A DNA stretch of 64,000 bases from Segniliparus rugosus ATCC BAA-974 (lineage in GTDB: Bacteria > Actinomycetota > Actinomycetes > Mycobacteriales > Mycobacteriaceae), in NCBI RefSeq assembly GCF_000185725.2, contig NZ_KI391954.1:1026185-1090184 (forward strand). Direction: 5' to 3'. Shown piece by piece: positions 20,060 through 28,975 of this stretch. The translations under genes were made by a program, and so were the position numbers. Under the pieces are notes generated by a model. It ran no database searches. It was not told the origin of the DNA and worked only from the letters and a program-made list of their open reading frames with translations. Numbering within the stretch: the stretch's first letter is position 1; each line of letters opens with the position of its first letter.

Positions 20060-20143
20060 ATGCAGCGCGCGGGGACGTTCGGCGTTGCATTGGCGCCCTT
20101 GCTGGCCGGTTCGGCCCGCACAGGCGGAACCTCGACAAGGTAG
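20060..20143 (+). CDS. possible 27-residue leader-like peptide
   Basis: GTGATG at 20057/20060 follows the strong purine tract GAAGGAAGAGAGAG and opens a frame to TAG (20141-20143). The product has a signal-like hydrophobic core (FGVALAPLLAGS) and resembles a lipoprotein signal with Ser in place of the lipobox Cys. It stops 10 bp before the lipoprotein gene. It could be a remnant or a translated leader. Confidence 0.3.
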   Translation: MQRAGTFGVALAPLLAGSARTGGTSTR

Positions 20144-20152
20144 GCTGCCGCC

Positions 20153-20926
20153 GTGACGATTTCTGGAGTGCGCGTCGGCGTTGCGATCCTGACGATCGCG
20201 CTGGCCGCGACGGGCTGCGCGAGGCAGGCCGCGACGGGCGGCCTGTCGCAGTCGGGCCGGTTGGCGGGGCTGCGGGACTGCGCGGCGGCCAGCGACGGCG
20301 AGAAGAACGTGGATTGTTCGGTCAAAGCCTCGGACAAGTCGGGCCGTGTGCTGGAAGTGACCGGATCGGGTCCGTACAAAGTCGAGGTGTTCGCCGAGGG
20401 CGGCACGTCGCAGCAGGTTTTGCCGCCGCCGCAAGACGACGGGGGCGGGCATTTCGGCCTGCCGGAGTTCAAGGATCTGGACGGCGACGGGCTGGACGAA
20501 GTGCTCCTGCCGTTCGGAGGCGGCGGCAGCAGCGGGGCGAGGGAGTTCGAGGTCTGGCGCGCGAGCGGCCCCGCCGCCCGGTTCGCCGACGCGGGCGTGA
20601 TTTCGGGCCAGGGCGCTTTCCGCAGGACGGCGGACGGCAAGTTCTTCGGCGACTACGGCCGAGGCGGCGCGGGCCTTGTGGTCTTCGACTTCTACCGGTT
20701 CGCGGGCGGCAAAGCGGTCGACGTGCTCAAACTGGACGTCCGAGTGCGGCATGACGGGGCGACGGGCGCAGTCGTCGGCTCGTCGTGCTCGTTGAGCGGG
20801 GACGACGAGCCGGCGGGCTCGCGGGCGCAGCGGGACGCGGCGCTCAAAGCGGCGGGGCTCGATCCGGCTTCGGCCGAGCGCGCGTATTGCGCGGAGCCCT
20901 GGGTGCGGTCGGTGTTCAGCGGCTGA
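20153..20926 (+). CDS. putative lipoprotein with an FG-GAP/EF-like DxDGDG motif
   Basis: A 257-residue exported protein. The signal peptide ends in the lipobox LAATGC, so Cys would be lipidated and the protein anchored outside the membrane. The mature part has DLDGDGLDEVLLPF, the Ca-binding style repeat seen in FG-GAP/VCBS proteins, and four further Cys that could form disulphides. GTG start at 20153. No specific function recognised. Confidence 0.7.
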   Translation: MTISGVRVGVAILTIALAATGCARQAATGGLSQSGRLAGLRDCAAASDGEKNVDCSVKASDKSGRVLEVTGSGPYKVEVFAEGGTSQQVLPPPQDDGGGHFGLPEFKDLDGDGLDEVLLPFGGGGSSGAREFEVWRASGPAARFADAGVISGQGAFRRTADGKFFGDYGRGGAGLVVFDFYRFAGGKAVDVLKLDVRVRHDGATGAVVGSSCSLSGDDEPAGSRAQRDAALKAAGLDPASAERAYCAEPWVRSVFSG

Positions 20927-20936
20927 GGAGCCGGGC

Positions 20937-21078
20937 ATGGTCTTGCGCGGCGCCGCGGCCTGCGCGTCGGTCTTGATCGCGGGGCTCTTGGCCGTCGGGC
21001 TGCGAGCACCCTGCTGTCGATCAGACGGAGACCACGGGCACGCTCGCGGCTGAGCGTCGCGGAAACCGCGAGGTATGA
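20937..21078 (+). pseudogene. possible broken small lipoprotein gene
   Basis: From ATG 20937 a signal-like sequence (ASVLIAGLLAVG) is encoded. At GGG (20997-20999) one extra G seems to shift the frame: removing it would give the lipobox LAVGC and then EHPAVDQTETTGTLAAE up to TGA (21076-21078), a peptide of about 46 residues. As written, the frame ends earlier at RSDGDHGHARG. Low-confidence call based only on lipobox restoration. Confidence 0.3.
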
Positions 21079-21225
21079 CTCGGGCGATCGATGGATTCTA
21101 TTGTGTTGCAAGCCACTGAAAACTCGCGAGAATGTATGCCCTGCGACACATAACGAGTTTATGAGAGCTGGTTTTCACTGGTCGCGGCCCTTGTTGCACG
21201 GTATTTCCGCCATAGCATTCAGAGC

Positions 21226-21513
21226 ATGACACGCAAGACATTCCACCGGGCTGGTTTTCGGGTGGCTGTGGCCGCCCCGGTCGCCGCAATCGCGGCGTTG
21301 CTCTCCGCGTCCGCGCTCGCGTCGGCTTCCCCCATCGACACGAAGTGCGCGGATTTTCTGAGCCAGCGCCCGGAGCAGCAGGAAACCCTGGTGCGCGACC
21401 TCCTCTCGTACAAGGGCGCGGGCTCCTCGGCGGGAGCGTCCGTCGTGGACTCCACGATCACGAGCTGCCGCAGCCACGTCGGCGACTCGGTCTACGAGAT
21501 GATTGGCCGCTGA
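21226..21513 (+). CDS. small secreted HdeA-like protein
   Basis: A 95-residue protein with a signal peptide (VAAIAALLSASALASA) and a mature part of about 60 residues containing two Cys (TKCADFL and TITSCRSH) that could form one disulphide. Spacing and the CADFLSQRPEQQ pattern recall HdeA-type acid-stress periplasmic chaperones, which occur in mycobacteria; the match is loose. It is preceded by about 150 bp of low-GC DNA likely holding its promoter and followed by a very strong terminator. Confidence 0.6.
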   Translation: MTRKTFHRAGFRVAVAAPVAAIAALLSASALASASPIDTKCADFLSQRPEQQETLVRDLLSYKGAGSSAGASVVDSTITSCRSHVGDSVYEMIGR

Positions 21514-21534
21514 GCCTCGGTCCCGTTTCGGGAC

Positions 21535-21592
21535 GGGCGGAAAAGCAGGAGCGAGGGACAGTCGGCTGTCCCTCGCTCCTGCTTTTCCGCCC
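21535..21592. terminator. 27-bp perfect hairpin, bidirectional terminator
   Basis: GGGCGGAAAAGCAGGAGCGA and the next 7 bases (21535-21561) pair perfectly with 21566-21592 around the tetraloop TCGG. The stem contains AAAA near its base on one arm and TTTT on the other, so either transcript would end in a U tract. It sits between the convergent HdeA-like and DUF3349 genes. Confidence 0.85.
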
Positions 21593-21632
21593 GTGGGGCC
21601 GGTTCGCCCTTCCGAGCGCCTCGTGCGGGTCT

Positions 21633-21974
21633 TTAGGATGTCTTGCTCAGGCCGAAGTCGGCTTCGTCCAACGGCCAGCCGCCCGCGACGAGCTTCTCGG
21701 CGACCCGCGCGATGTCGCTCTCTGTGGGCTCCGCGCCCTTGACGGTCAAGACGGACGCGGAGATCTCGTCTTTGTTGATGACCCCGTCCTCTAACGCGTC
21801 CGAGTTCGGGGCGATCAGGGAGTTGACCACTTCCTGCACCTGTTCCTCGGTGAGTTTGCGGCGCAGGAGCGCCACCAAGGGGATGCGGTCCTGCGGCGGC
21901 ACGCCCTGCGGGTAGCCGAGCGTGAGCCAGCGGAGGACGGCGGCGGGGGATATCACTTGAGCCACGCCGATCAT
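21633..21974 (-). CDS. DUF3349 family protein
   Basis: A 113-residue cytosolic protein. LGYPQGVPPQDRIPLVALLRR followed by LTEEQV (given here in two parts: GYPQGVPPQDRIPLVALL and RRKLTEEQV) is the typical DUF3349 N-terminal helix-turn pattern of mycobacterial proteins. A second half, VAEKLVAGGWPLDEAD, repeats a similar motif. Function unknown. ATG at 21974. Confidence 0.8.
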   Translation of the reverse strand: MIGVAQVISPAAVLRWLTLGYPQGVPPQDRIPLVALLRRKLTEEQVQEVVNSLIAPNSDALEDGVINKDEISASVLTVKGAEPTESDIARVAEKLVAGGWPLDEADFGLSKTS

Positions 21975-22062
21975 TATGCGCCACCCCGGCGGGGGGAGGC
22001 GGTGGAGCCAGTCGAAGGCGTCAGAAGTTATTCAGCTCGTCAGCCGTTGTTCGCCTCGTCGT

Positions 22063-23001
22063 TCACCACGGAGTCCGAGGGGCCCCGTCCAGGTCGTCGA
22101 GCACGCCCCAGAACGGCGTCTGCGGATCTCGCTGGCGGACGCCGTCCCCGTCGAGGAACGTGACCCTGCTGTACTGCCCCTCGTGCCAGAAATAGACCTC
22201 GGGGGAGAGCGGGGCCGGGGTGTCCTTGAAGGTGAGCCAGGTCGACTGCCCCAGCTCGTCCATCGCTCGTAGCGCGGCGGCGGACTCGCGCGGGACGTGC
22301 CAGATCAGGATGTTCGCTGCGGGGACGGAGAAGAGCACGCCGTGCCGGGCCTCGCCGATCAGGCTCTCCAAGAGCGAGGGGAAGTCGAGCACCTTCCCAG
22401 AGATGAAGACCGTGTCGCCGAGGACGAATTTCAAGTCGTACTGGCTGTTCGGCACGGGCTGGGGCTGGACCTGCAGGTAGTTCGACGCGCGCTGGCCCTG
22501 CGCCCACAGCGGTTCGAGGTCGTGCCCGGCGATCTCCTCGTCGGTGAGCACGGCGGTGACCTGGGGCAGCTCCACTCCTAGGACGGCGATCAACTCGCCG
22601 ACCAGCGGTTTGCGGTAGCGGTGCTCGGCTTCCAGGTCTTCGGCGAAGGCGGGCGTGATGATCCTGGTGCGCACTTTCGAGAGCATGTCGCTCTGGTCGA
22701 ATTCGATCGTGGTCGGCATGTTGCGCACGGCGACGATATTGCTCACCCAGCGGTCCACCACCTCCGGCCAGAAATCCGGGTCGCCCGCGTCGGCGCAGGC
22801 GTCCATCACCTCTCTGGTCCGGTACGTCTGCCCGCCGGTGACCAAGGTCTCCTCGCCGTTCACCGAGGCACGGAGGCTGTGCTGCGCGAACGAGTCGGCC
22901 ACCAGGCCCTCGATGTGGGCCACGTCCTCCGTGCCGAGCCGGGGGAACAGTCCGTCCTGCGGCTGGGACGGACGTTGGCGATACGACCCGAACATGCTCA
23001 T
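22063..23001 (-). CDS. conserved hypothetical protein
   Basis: A 312-residue, Asp/Glu-rich cytosolic protein without signal or membrane segments. It has several predicted strands (SNYLQVQPQPVPN, VLFSVPAANILIWHVPR, EVYFWHEGQYSRVTFLDGDG) and a helical N-terminal half. The strand order faintly recalls DUF1444/YtpQ-type proteins, but this is not a firm match. ATG at 23001; coding character is good throughout. Transcribed towards DUF3349 but separated from it by 88 bp. Confidence 0.6.
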   Translation of the reverse strand: MSMFGSYRQRPSQPQDGLFPRLGTEDVAHIEGLVADSFAQHSLRASVNGEETLVTGGQTYRTREVMDACADAGDPDFWPEVVDRWVSNIVAVRNMPTTIEFDQSDMLSKVRTRIITPAFAEDLEAEHRYRKPLVGELIAVLGVELPQVTAVLTDEEIAGHDLEPLWAQGQRASNYLQVQPQPVPNSQYDLKFVLGDTVFISGKVLDFPSLLESLIGEARHGVLFSVPAANILIWHVPRESAAALRAMDELGQSTWLTFKDTPAPLSPEVYFWHEGQYSRVTFLDGDGVRQRDPQTPFWGVLDDLDGAPRTPW

Positions 23002-23337
23002 GTGCTTCCCCTTCGATGTTGCGCAACGCCCTTGGCGGCGTCTCGTACGGCACGGACCCTTTCAGACTACTTGCGCGTCGGCAGGAGCATGAGGGCAGAG
23101 AGCGCGAGGGAGCCTCCGCCATGCCGATCCGGCCGGCATCGCGAGACGTCGGAGAACGGGAAGTCCGTGGCGAACGAGGCGGGCAAGAGCGGAGCCCGAA
23201 CCCCGGTGCGCGCGGCGGTCGCGGCCAGCGTCGCCGCGCAGATTCGTTCCGCGAACAGGGGCGGTGGTGAGCATCGTCATATCGTGGTGGCCGGACGGCG
23301 GTTCGGAAGGCGGCAGAGGGCCGCTCATAATGAGGCG
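23002..23337. other. 336-bp divergent intergenic region
   Basis: Lies between the hypothetical gene (minus) and the sigma factor (plus). The sigma frame extends upstream of 23338, but the extension is low-complexity and lacks the region 2 pattern, so it was not used. Promoters for both genes must be here. I see no TGTCACA element in it. Confidence 0.45.
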
Positions 23338-24264
23338 ATGACCCTGGACAGTCTCGACGAGTTCACCGCCCAGCGGCGCAGGCTCTTCGCCGTCGCGTAC
23401 CGGATGCTCGGCTCTGCGGCGGACGCCGAGGACATCGTGCAGGACGCGTGGCTGCGCTGGCGCGGGACGGACCGGGCACAGGTGGCGAACCCGGCGGCGT
23501 TCCTCACGAAAATGGTGACGAACCTGTGCTTGACGGCGTTGGGCTCGGCCCGTGCCCGACGCGAGGTGTACGTCGGGCCGTGGCTGCCCGAGCCGGTGCT
23601 CACCGGAGGCGGTGAGCTGGGCCCGCTGGAGACGGCCGAACAGCGCGAGGCTGTGTCGGTCGCGGTGCTCACGCTGCTCGAACGGCTCACCCCGGCCGAG
23701 CGCGCGGCGTACGTGCTCCGCGAGGCGTTCGGCTACAGCCATCGGGAGGTCGCCGAGGTCGTCGGGGTCTCCGAGGCCAACGCCCGCCAGCTCTACAGCA
23801 GGGCGAAAGCGGGCGTGGGCTCCCGCGCCGCGAAGCCGGTCGCGCCGGAGCAGTGGGCCGAGCTGGTCGCGAAGTTCCTGGCGGCCGCGCAGCGCGGGGA
23901 CGTGGCGGGCCTGGAGTCGGTGCTCGCCCGCGAAGCCACGTCCTGGGCGGACGGCGGCGGCTTCGTGAACGCCGCCCGCAACGCGGTCCGGGGCGCGGAG
24001 CGAGTCGCCCGCTACTTCGTCGGCATCGCCACCCGGTTCGCATCGGGCCTGCGGGCGGAGATCGGCGAGGCCAACGGCGAGCCGTGCGTCCTCGTGCTCG
24101 GAGCGGGCGGCCTGCACTCGATCCTGTTCTTCGAGGTCGTGGGCGGGGAAATCGCCAGTATCCGGCTGGCGCTCAACCCCGAGAAGCTCGCCCACGCCTC
24201 GGCGCAGCTCGTGGACCGGGCGCGGCTGTCACAGATCGAGGAGCTGTCTGGTCGAGAGGGGTGA
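23338..24264 (+). CDS. ECF41-type RNA polymerase sigma factor with SnoaL-like C-terminal domain
   Basis: A 308-residue sigma factor of the SigJ/ECF41 group. Region 2 is at about residues 8-75 (RRRLFAVAYRMLGSAADAED), region 4 at about 105-160 (LTPAERAAYVLREAF, YSHREVAEVVGVS). Then come the group's diagnostic features: WLPEP (82-86) in the linker, and a SnoaL-like extension with DGGG (205-208) and NPEKL (280-284). In this group the extension, rather than an anti-sigma protein, controls activity. ATG 23338 gives a standard N-terminus. The next gene begins 22 bp later and is the probable target. Confidence 0.92.
   Translation: MTLDSLDEFTAQRRRLFAVAYRMLGSAADAEDIVQDAWLRWRGTDRAQVANPAAFLTKMVTNLCLTALGSARARREVYVGPWLPEPVLTGGGELGPLETAEQREAVSVAVLTLLERLTPAERAAYVLREAFGYSHREVAEVVGVSEANARQLYSRAKAGVGSRAAKPVAPEQWAELVAKFLAAAQRGDVAGLESVLAREATSWADGGGFVNAARNAVRGAERVARYFVGIATRFASGLRAEIGEANGEPCVLVLGAGGLHSILFFEVVGGEIASIRLALNPEKLAHASAQLVDRARLSQIEELSGREG
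24227..24253 (+). promoter_or_regulatory. candidate ECF41-dependent promoter
   Basis: TGTCACA (24227-24233) is followed after 16 bases by GGTC (24250-24253). The published ECF41 promoter is TGTCACA, 16-17 bases, CGTC, so the -35 is exact and the -10 matches 3 of 4. It lies inside the last codons of the sigma gene and would start transcription about 25 bp before the next ORF. Confidence 0.6.
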
Positions 24265-24285
24265 ACCGATGGAAAGGAACATCTC

Positions 24286-25053
24286 ATGACCACTGTGCTT
24301 GTCACCGGAGGAACCGGCCAGCTGGGCGCTCCGACAGTCGTAGGACTGCGCGCGTCGGGGCACGACGTCCGCGTCCTGTCCCGCAAGTCCGGGCCGGGGC
24401 TGGTCACGGCGGACGTCGTGAGCGGGAGGGGCGTCGCCGAAGCCGTCGCGGGAGTTGACGTGGTGGTGCACCTGGTGAGCACCATCGGCAAGGACGACCC
24501 GGCGGGGAAGGGCGATCTGCCGCTCGCCGCCAGGCTCGTCGAGGAGGCCAAAGCCGCCGGGGTCGGCCATCTCGTCTTCATTTCGATCATCGGGGTGGAC
24601 AAGATCCCGCTGCCGTACTACAAGACGAAACTTGCCGTCAAGGAGCTGCTGCGCGAGTCCGCGATCGCGCACACCGTCCTGCGGATCGCCCAGTTCCACT
24701 CGCTCGTCGAGCAGATCTTCGCCGCACAGCGCTTCCTGCCCGTGCTTTTCGCTCCGGCGTTCTCCGTCCAGCCGATCGACGTCGGGGACGCCGCGAACAA
24801 GATCGTCGAAATCGTGAGCGGGGCCCCGCAGGGCAGGGCGGCGGACATCGCGGGGCCTCGGGCGGCGAAGGCCGCCGAGTGGGCGCGGCAGTGGAAGGCC
24901 TCGGCCGGGTCGCGCAAACCGGTCGTCCCGCTCTGGCTGCCCGGCAAAACGTTCGCGGGCTACGCGGCGGGGCACAATCTCGCGCCCGAGGCCGCGTACG
25001 GCACGACGACCTTCGCCGAGTACCTCGCCGCAAGGCGGGCCGGGGCGAAGTAG
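24286..25053 (+). CDS. NAD(P)H-binding atypical SDR (NmrA/epimerase-like)
   Basis: A 255-residue Rossmann protein starting VLVTGGTGQLG (TGGTGxxG cofactor loop) with VVHLVST and HLVFISIIGVDKIPLPYYKTK, the Y-x-x-x-K pair of extended SDRs. Such NAD(P)H-binding oxidoreductases are among the standard neighbours and targets of ECF41 sigma factors. GGAAAGGA lies about 8 bases before the ATG. Substrate unknown. Confidence 0.87.
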   Translation: MTTVLVTGGTGQLGAPTVVGLRASGHDVRVLSRKSGPGLVTADVVSGRGVAEAVAGVDVVVHLVSTIGKDDPAGKGDLPLAARLVEEAKAAGVGHLVFISIIGVDKIPLPYYKTKLAVKELLRESAIAHTVLRIAQFHSLVEQIFAAQRFLPVLFAPAFSVQPIDVGDAANKIVEIVSGAPQGRAADIAGPRAAKAAEWARQWKASAGSRKPVVPLWLPGKTFAGYAAGHNLAPEAAYGTTTFAEYLAARRAGAK

Positions 25054-25100
25054 GCCTGTCGGTCGAACGCGCCGCCTCCAGACGGGTAAACTGCACCGTC

Positions 25101-25991
25101 ATGACGACGCAGCAACCACCGCTGGTGGATCTGCCTGCCGAAGGCGACGAGCCGGAGCTCGGCCCCACCGGCCGGCCCAGGCGGCCCCTCCCCGAGCCGA
25201 AGCGGTTGAAAACCCATGGTCCCGCGAAGATCATCGCGGTCTGCAACCAGAAGGGCGGGGTGGGGAAGACCACCTCGACGATCAACCTCGGAGCCGCCCT
25301 CGCGAAGTACGGCAGGCGCACGTTGCTCGTGGACCTGGACCCGCAGGGCGCGCTCTCGGCGGGGCTGGGCGTCGCGCACCACGACCTCGAGAACACGGTG
25401 CACAACCTCCTGGTCGGCCCGAAGGCCGGCATCGACGACGTCCTCATGCGCACCCGGCTCGACGGGCTCGACCTTTTGCCGAGCAACATCGACCTCTCCG
25501 CCGCCGAGATCCAGCTCGTCAACGAGGTGGGCCGCGAGCAGGCGCTGGGCCGGGCGCTGCGCGGCGTCGAGGCGGACTACGACTACATCCTCATCGACTG
25601 CCAGCCGAGTTTGGGCCTCTTGACGCTCAACGCCCTGGCCTGCGCCGAGGGCGTGCTGATCCCGATGGAGTGCGAGTTCTTCAGCCTCAGGGGCCTGGCG
25701 CTGCTGCAGGACACGGTCGAGAAGGTGCACGACCGGCTCAACCCGAAGCTCGCGATCACCGGCATCGTCATGACGATGTTCGACGCCCGCACCCTGCACG
25801 CGCGGGAGGTCATGACCCGCGTGGTGGAGGTGTTCGCGGACACCGTCTTCGACACGGTGATCAGCCGGACGGTCCGGTTCCCCGAGACCTCGGTCGCGGG
25901 GGAGCCGATCATCACCTGGGCCCCGGAGTCCGCCGGGGCGAAGGCATACCTGAACTTAGCGAAAGAATTCATCGCCCGGACGGAAGCGTGA
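25101..25991 (+). CDS. ParA-family ATPase of the scpAB operon
   Basis: A 296-residue ParA/Soj-like ATPase, orthologue of mycobacterial Rv1708. Deviant Walker A NQKGGVGKTT at residues 49-58, Walker A' LLVDLDPQGALS, Walker B DYILIDCQPSLGLLTLNAL. About 45 extra residues precede the ATPase core, as in the Rv1708 group. It probably acts in chromosome organisation with ScpA/ScpB, which follow at once. ATG 25101; 15 bp separate it from scpA. Confidence 0.9.
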   Translation: MTTQQPPLVDLPAEGDEPELGPTGRPRRPLPEPKRLKTHGPAKIIAVCNQKGGVGKTTSTINLGAALAKYGRRTLLVDLDPQGALSAGLGVAHHDLENTVHNLLVGPKAGIDDVLMRTRLDGLDLLPSNIDLSAAEIQLVNEVGREQALGRALRGVEADYDYILIDCQPSLGLLTLNALACAEGVLIPMECEFFSLRGLALLQDTVEKVHDRLNPKLAITGIVMTMFDARTLHAREVMTRVVEVFADTVFDTVISRTVRFPETSVAGEPIITWAPESAGAKAYLNLAKEFIARTEA

Positions 25992-26006
25992 CCGAGGGGG
26001 CCTTGC

Positions 26007-26774
26007 GTGACTAAGCCCTCGTTCGAGCTCCGGATCACGAACTTTTCTGGGCCGTTCGAGCTGCTGCTCGACCTGATCTCGAAGCGTGAGCTGGACCTGA
26101 CGACCCTCGCTCTGGCCGAGGTCACCGACGAGTTCATCGCCCACACGCGCAAACTCGGCGACCAGTACGCGGGCGATCTGGGCGCGATCACGGAATTCCT
26201 GGTCATCGCGGCCACGCTCTTGCAGCTCAAGGCGGCGCGGCTGCTGCCGTCGACCGAGCCGGAGGACCCCGAGGCGCTGGCGCTGCTCGAAGCGCGGGAC
26301 GTGCTGTTCGCTAAGCTCCTGCAGTACCGGGCGTACCGGTCGGCCGCCGCCCGGTTCGCCGAGTTGATGGCGGACTCCAACCGGCGCTTCCCCGCAGCGC
26401 CGGCAGCGGTGGAGGAGGAGCTGCGCGCGCCGAGGGCCAAGCCCGCGAGCATCGGCGTCGACCTCGCCGCGTTCGCCAGAATCGCCGCCGAGGCGCTCGC
26501 GCCGAAACCGGTCCCCGAGGTCGCGACCGGGCACATGCACACCAAGCCGGTGAGCGTCGCGGAGCAGGCCGAGCTGCTCTTCGGCAAGATCGGCGGGCGG
26601 GCTCCGGGGCAGTGGTGGGATTTCGCCGAGCTGGTCGCGGAGATCCTCGGCAGCAGGGAGCTGTGGGTGGCGCGTTTCCTCGCGGTGCTGCGCCTGCACG
26701 GCGAGTCGAGGATCGAGCTCGAACAGGACGAGCCGCTGGCTCCGCTCCGATTGCGGGCGGTGACTGCGGCATGA
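26007..26774 (+). CDS. scpA: segregation and condensation protein A (kleisin)
   Basis: Kleisin subunit linking the SMC dimer with ScpB. The N-terminal FELRITNFSGPFELLLDLIS (residues 6-25, shown as FSGPFELLLDLI) is the SMC-neck binding helix, followed by DLGAITEFLVIAATLLQLKA. The C-terminal winged helix ends ARFLAVLRLHGESRIELEQD. 255 residues, normal length. GTG start at 26007; the stop overlaps scpB by ATGA. Confidence 0.95.
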   Translation: MTKPSFELRITNFSGPFELLLDLISKRELDLTTLALAEVTDEFIAHTRKLGDQYAGDLGAITEFLVIAATLLQLKAARLLPSTEPEDPEALALLEARDVLFAKLLQYRAYRSAAARFAELMADSNRRFPAAPAAVEEELRAPRAKPASIGVDLAAFARIAAEALAPKPVPEVATGHMHTKPVSVAEQAELLFGKIGGRAPGQWWDFAELVAEILGSRELWVARFLAVLRLHGESRIELEQDEPLAPLRLRAVTAA

Positions 26775-27451
26775 CAGGCGAGGCGGCCGAGGAGTTCGAG
26801 CCGGAGCTACCGCCCCAGGACCTCACCGACGAGCAATTGCGCGCGGCGCTGGAAGCGATGCTCCTCGTCGTCGCCGCGCCGACTCCCGCGCACGACTTCG
26901 CCGAGGCGGTCGGCCAGCCCGTCGCCAGGGTCGACGCGGCGCTGCGGGCGCTGGCCGACGGGCTCGCCGCGCGGGGGAGCGGCATGGAGCTGCGCGAAAT
27001 CGGGGGGAGCGAGCAATCGGGCTCCGGCTGGCGGCTGTACACCAGAGGGGCGCAAGCGTGGGCGGTGCGGGGCCTTTTGCGCAAGCAGGGCCGGGTGAAG
27101 CTGTCCGGGGCCGCGTTGGAGACGCTCGCGATCGCCGCCTACCGGCAGCCGGTCACGCGGTCGCAGATCAACGCGATCCGAGGCGTGGACAGCGACGGCG
27201 TGCTGCGCTCTCTGGTGCTCCGCGAGCTGCTCGCCCCGACCGGGACCGAGCCGGGCACGGGGGCGATCGTCTACGAGACGACCGACGGGTTCTTAGAGCA
27301 GCTGGGAGTCGCGTCGCTCGCGGAGCTGCCCGACATCGAGCCGCTGCTGCCCGGCCCCGAGGGGGTGGAGGAAGTCTTGACCGATCCCAGGCTCGAAATG
27401 GCGCCGAGCATAGAGCCCGCTCCGCTAGTCTGGAACGTCGATGCCGAATGA
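26771..27451 (+). CDS. scpB: segregation and condensation protein B
   Basis: Dimeric winged-helix partner of ScpA in the SMC condensin complex. 226 residues: first wHTH at about 24-95 (LRAALEAMLLVVAAPTP), second wHTH with LETLAIAAYRQPVTRSQINA and IRGVDSDGVLRSL, the family signature. It overlaps scpA by 4 bases and rluB by 11, so all are one translationally coupled unit. Confidence 0.95.
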   Translation: MTGEAAEEFEPELPPQDLTDEQLRAALEAMLLVVAAPTPAHDFAEAVGQPVARVDAALRALADGLAARGSGMELREIGGSEQSGSGWRLYTRGAQAWAVRGLLRKQGRVKLSGAALETLAIAAYRQPVTRSQINAIRGVDSDGVLRSLVLRELLAPTGTEPGTGAIVYETTDGFLEQLGVASLAELPDIEPLLPGPEGVEEVLTDPRLEMAPSIEPAPLVWNVDAE

Positions 27452-28277
27452 CCCTCTCTCCCGGCCGCAGCCTGTCGGCGGCGGCGACAAAGCGCAGCGC
27501 CTGCACAAAGTGTTGGCGCGCGCAGGCGTCGCCTCGCGCAGGGGCGCGGAGCAGCTGATCGCGGAAGGCCGGGTCGTCGTGGACGGGCGGCTGGTCGTCG
27601 AGCAGGGCATGCAGGTGGATCCGGCGACCGCTGTCGTGGAAGTCGACGGCAAGCGGGTCGCGGTGGACGACCGGCACGCCACCTACCTGCTCAACAAGCC
27701 GAAAGGCGTGGTCACGGCCATGTCCGACCAGAGAGAGCGGTGCGTCGGCGACTTGCTGCGCGAGCAGCCGGACCTCCCCGCCGGGCTCTTCCACGTCGGC
27801 AGGCTCGACGCGGACACCACCGGGCTCCTGCTCGTGAGCAACGACGGGGAGCTCGCGCACCGGCTCGCGCACCCTTCGTACGAGATCCCGAAGACCTATC
27901 TCGCCACCGTGCGCGGCGCGGTGGGCAAAGGCGCGCTCGACGCGCTGCGGCGCGGGGTGTCGCTCGAGGACGGCCCGGCGCGGGCGGACGCGGTCGCGGT
28001 CAAGGGAGAGGCGAGGCCCGCCCCGCTCCGCAAGGCGCAGACTGGCCATGCCTCCGGCGGGGCTCGCAGCGTCGTGGAGATCACGTTGCACGAGGGGCGC
28101 AACCGGATCGTGCGGCGGATGTTCGACGCGGTCGGGCATCCGGTGGTCGAACTCGCGCGTCTGCGGATCGGCCCGATCCGGCTCGGCGGTTTGCAAGCGG
28201 GGGCGCTGCGTGCGCTCGCCCCAGAGGAGGTCGGCGCGCTGTGGGCGGCCGTGGATCAGAAAGCGGTGCGCGAGTGA
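27441..28277 (+). CDS. rluB: 23S rRNA pseudouridine synthase, RluB type
   Basis: Converts a uridine of 23S rRNA helix 80 to pseudouridine (position 2605 in E. coli RluB). N-terminal S4 domain (residues about 19-64, [20 protein letters not shown]), catalytic Asp123 in [12 protein letters not shown], and the C-terminal [19 protein letters not shown] motif of the RsuA/RluB family. 278 residues. The start overlaps scpB; the stop overlaps cmk (GTGA). Same order as in mycobacteria. Confidence 0.94.
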   Translation: MPNDPLSRPQPVGGGDKAQRLHKVLARAGVASRRGAEQLIAEGRVVVDGRLVVEQGMQVDPATAVVEVDGKRVAVDDRHATYLLNKPKGVVTAMSDQRERCVGDLLREQPDLPAGLFHVGRLDADTTGLLLVSNDGELAHRLAHPSYEIPKTYLATVRGAVGKGALDALRRGVSLEDGPARADAVAVKGEARPAPLRKAQTGHASGGARSVVEITLHEGRNRIVRRMFDAVGHPVVELARLRIGPIRLGGLQAGALRALAPEEVGALWAAVDQKAVRE

Positions 28278-28975
28278 GCGGACAAGACGGCAGGTTGGTC
28301 GTGGCCATCGACGGGCCGAGCGGCGTCGGGAAGTCGACGGTCGCGAAGGGGCTCGCGGTCGCGAGCCGGGCGAAATATCTGAACACCGGCTCGATGTACC
28401 GGGTGGCAGCCTTGCAGGTGCTGCGGGAGGGCGTGGACCCGGCGGACCACGACGCGACCGCGGAGGTGAGCGCCAAGCTGTCCGCGACCGGCCGGGTGGC
28501 GCTGGGGACCGACCCGGACGACGACCGGGTCTGGCTCGACGGGGAAGAGGTCTCCGAGGAGCTGCGCGGCGACGCGGTGACCGCCGCGGTCTCCGCCGTC
28601 TCGGCCTCGCCGCAGCTGCGCGAGCAGCTGGTCGCGGTCCAGCGCGCGTTGATCGACGCGCACGACCGGATCGTGGTGGAGGGCAGGGACATCGGCTCGG
28701 TGGTGGCCCCGGACGCGGACTTGAAAGTCTTTCTGACCGCCTCGCCCGCCGCAAGGGCCGACCGCAGGGCGGCGCAGAACCGGGAGCTGCGCATCGGCGG
28801 GGACCGGACCCAGGTGCTCGAAGACCTCAACCGCCGAGACGCGTACGACGCGAGCCGCGAGGCCTCGCCGTTCCGCCAGGCAGCGGACGCCTTGGTGCTC
28901 GACACCTCGGAGCTGTCGGCGCGAGAGGCCATCGAGCGGCTCGTGGACGTGTTGGAAAAGCGGAGGTTGGTATGA
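28274..28975 (+). CDS. cmk: cytidylate kinase
   Basis: Phosphorylates CMP/dCMP to the diphosphates. P-loop GPSGVGKST at residues 14-22, [13 protein letters not shown] (substrate region), [21 protein letters not shown] (GRDIGTVV signature) and the lid [16 protein letters not shown] with conserved RD and SR. 233 residues, GTG start, overlapping rluB and der by 4 bases each. Confidence 0.95.
   Translation: MSGQDGRLVVAIDGPSGVGKSTVAKGLAVASRAKYLNTGSMYRVAALQVLREGVDPADHDATAEVSAKLSATGRVALGTDPDDDRVWLDGEEVSEELRGDAVTAAVSAVSASPQLREQLVAVQRALIDAHDRIVVEGRDIGSVVAPDADLKVFLTASPAARADRRAAQNRELRIGGDRTQVLEDLNRRDAYDASREASPFRQAADALVLDTSELSAREAIERLVDVLEKRRLV

Noticed and set aside
18242-20938. Very long frames on both strands across the hydrolase/SDR/lipoprotein genes.
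   Set aside because: They span several well-supported genes in other frames and show no domain pattern.
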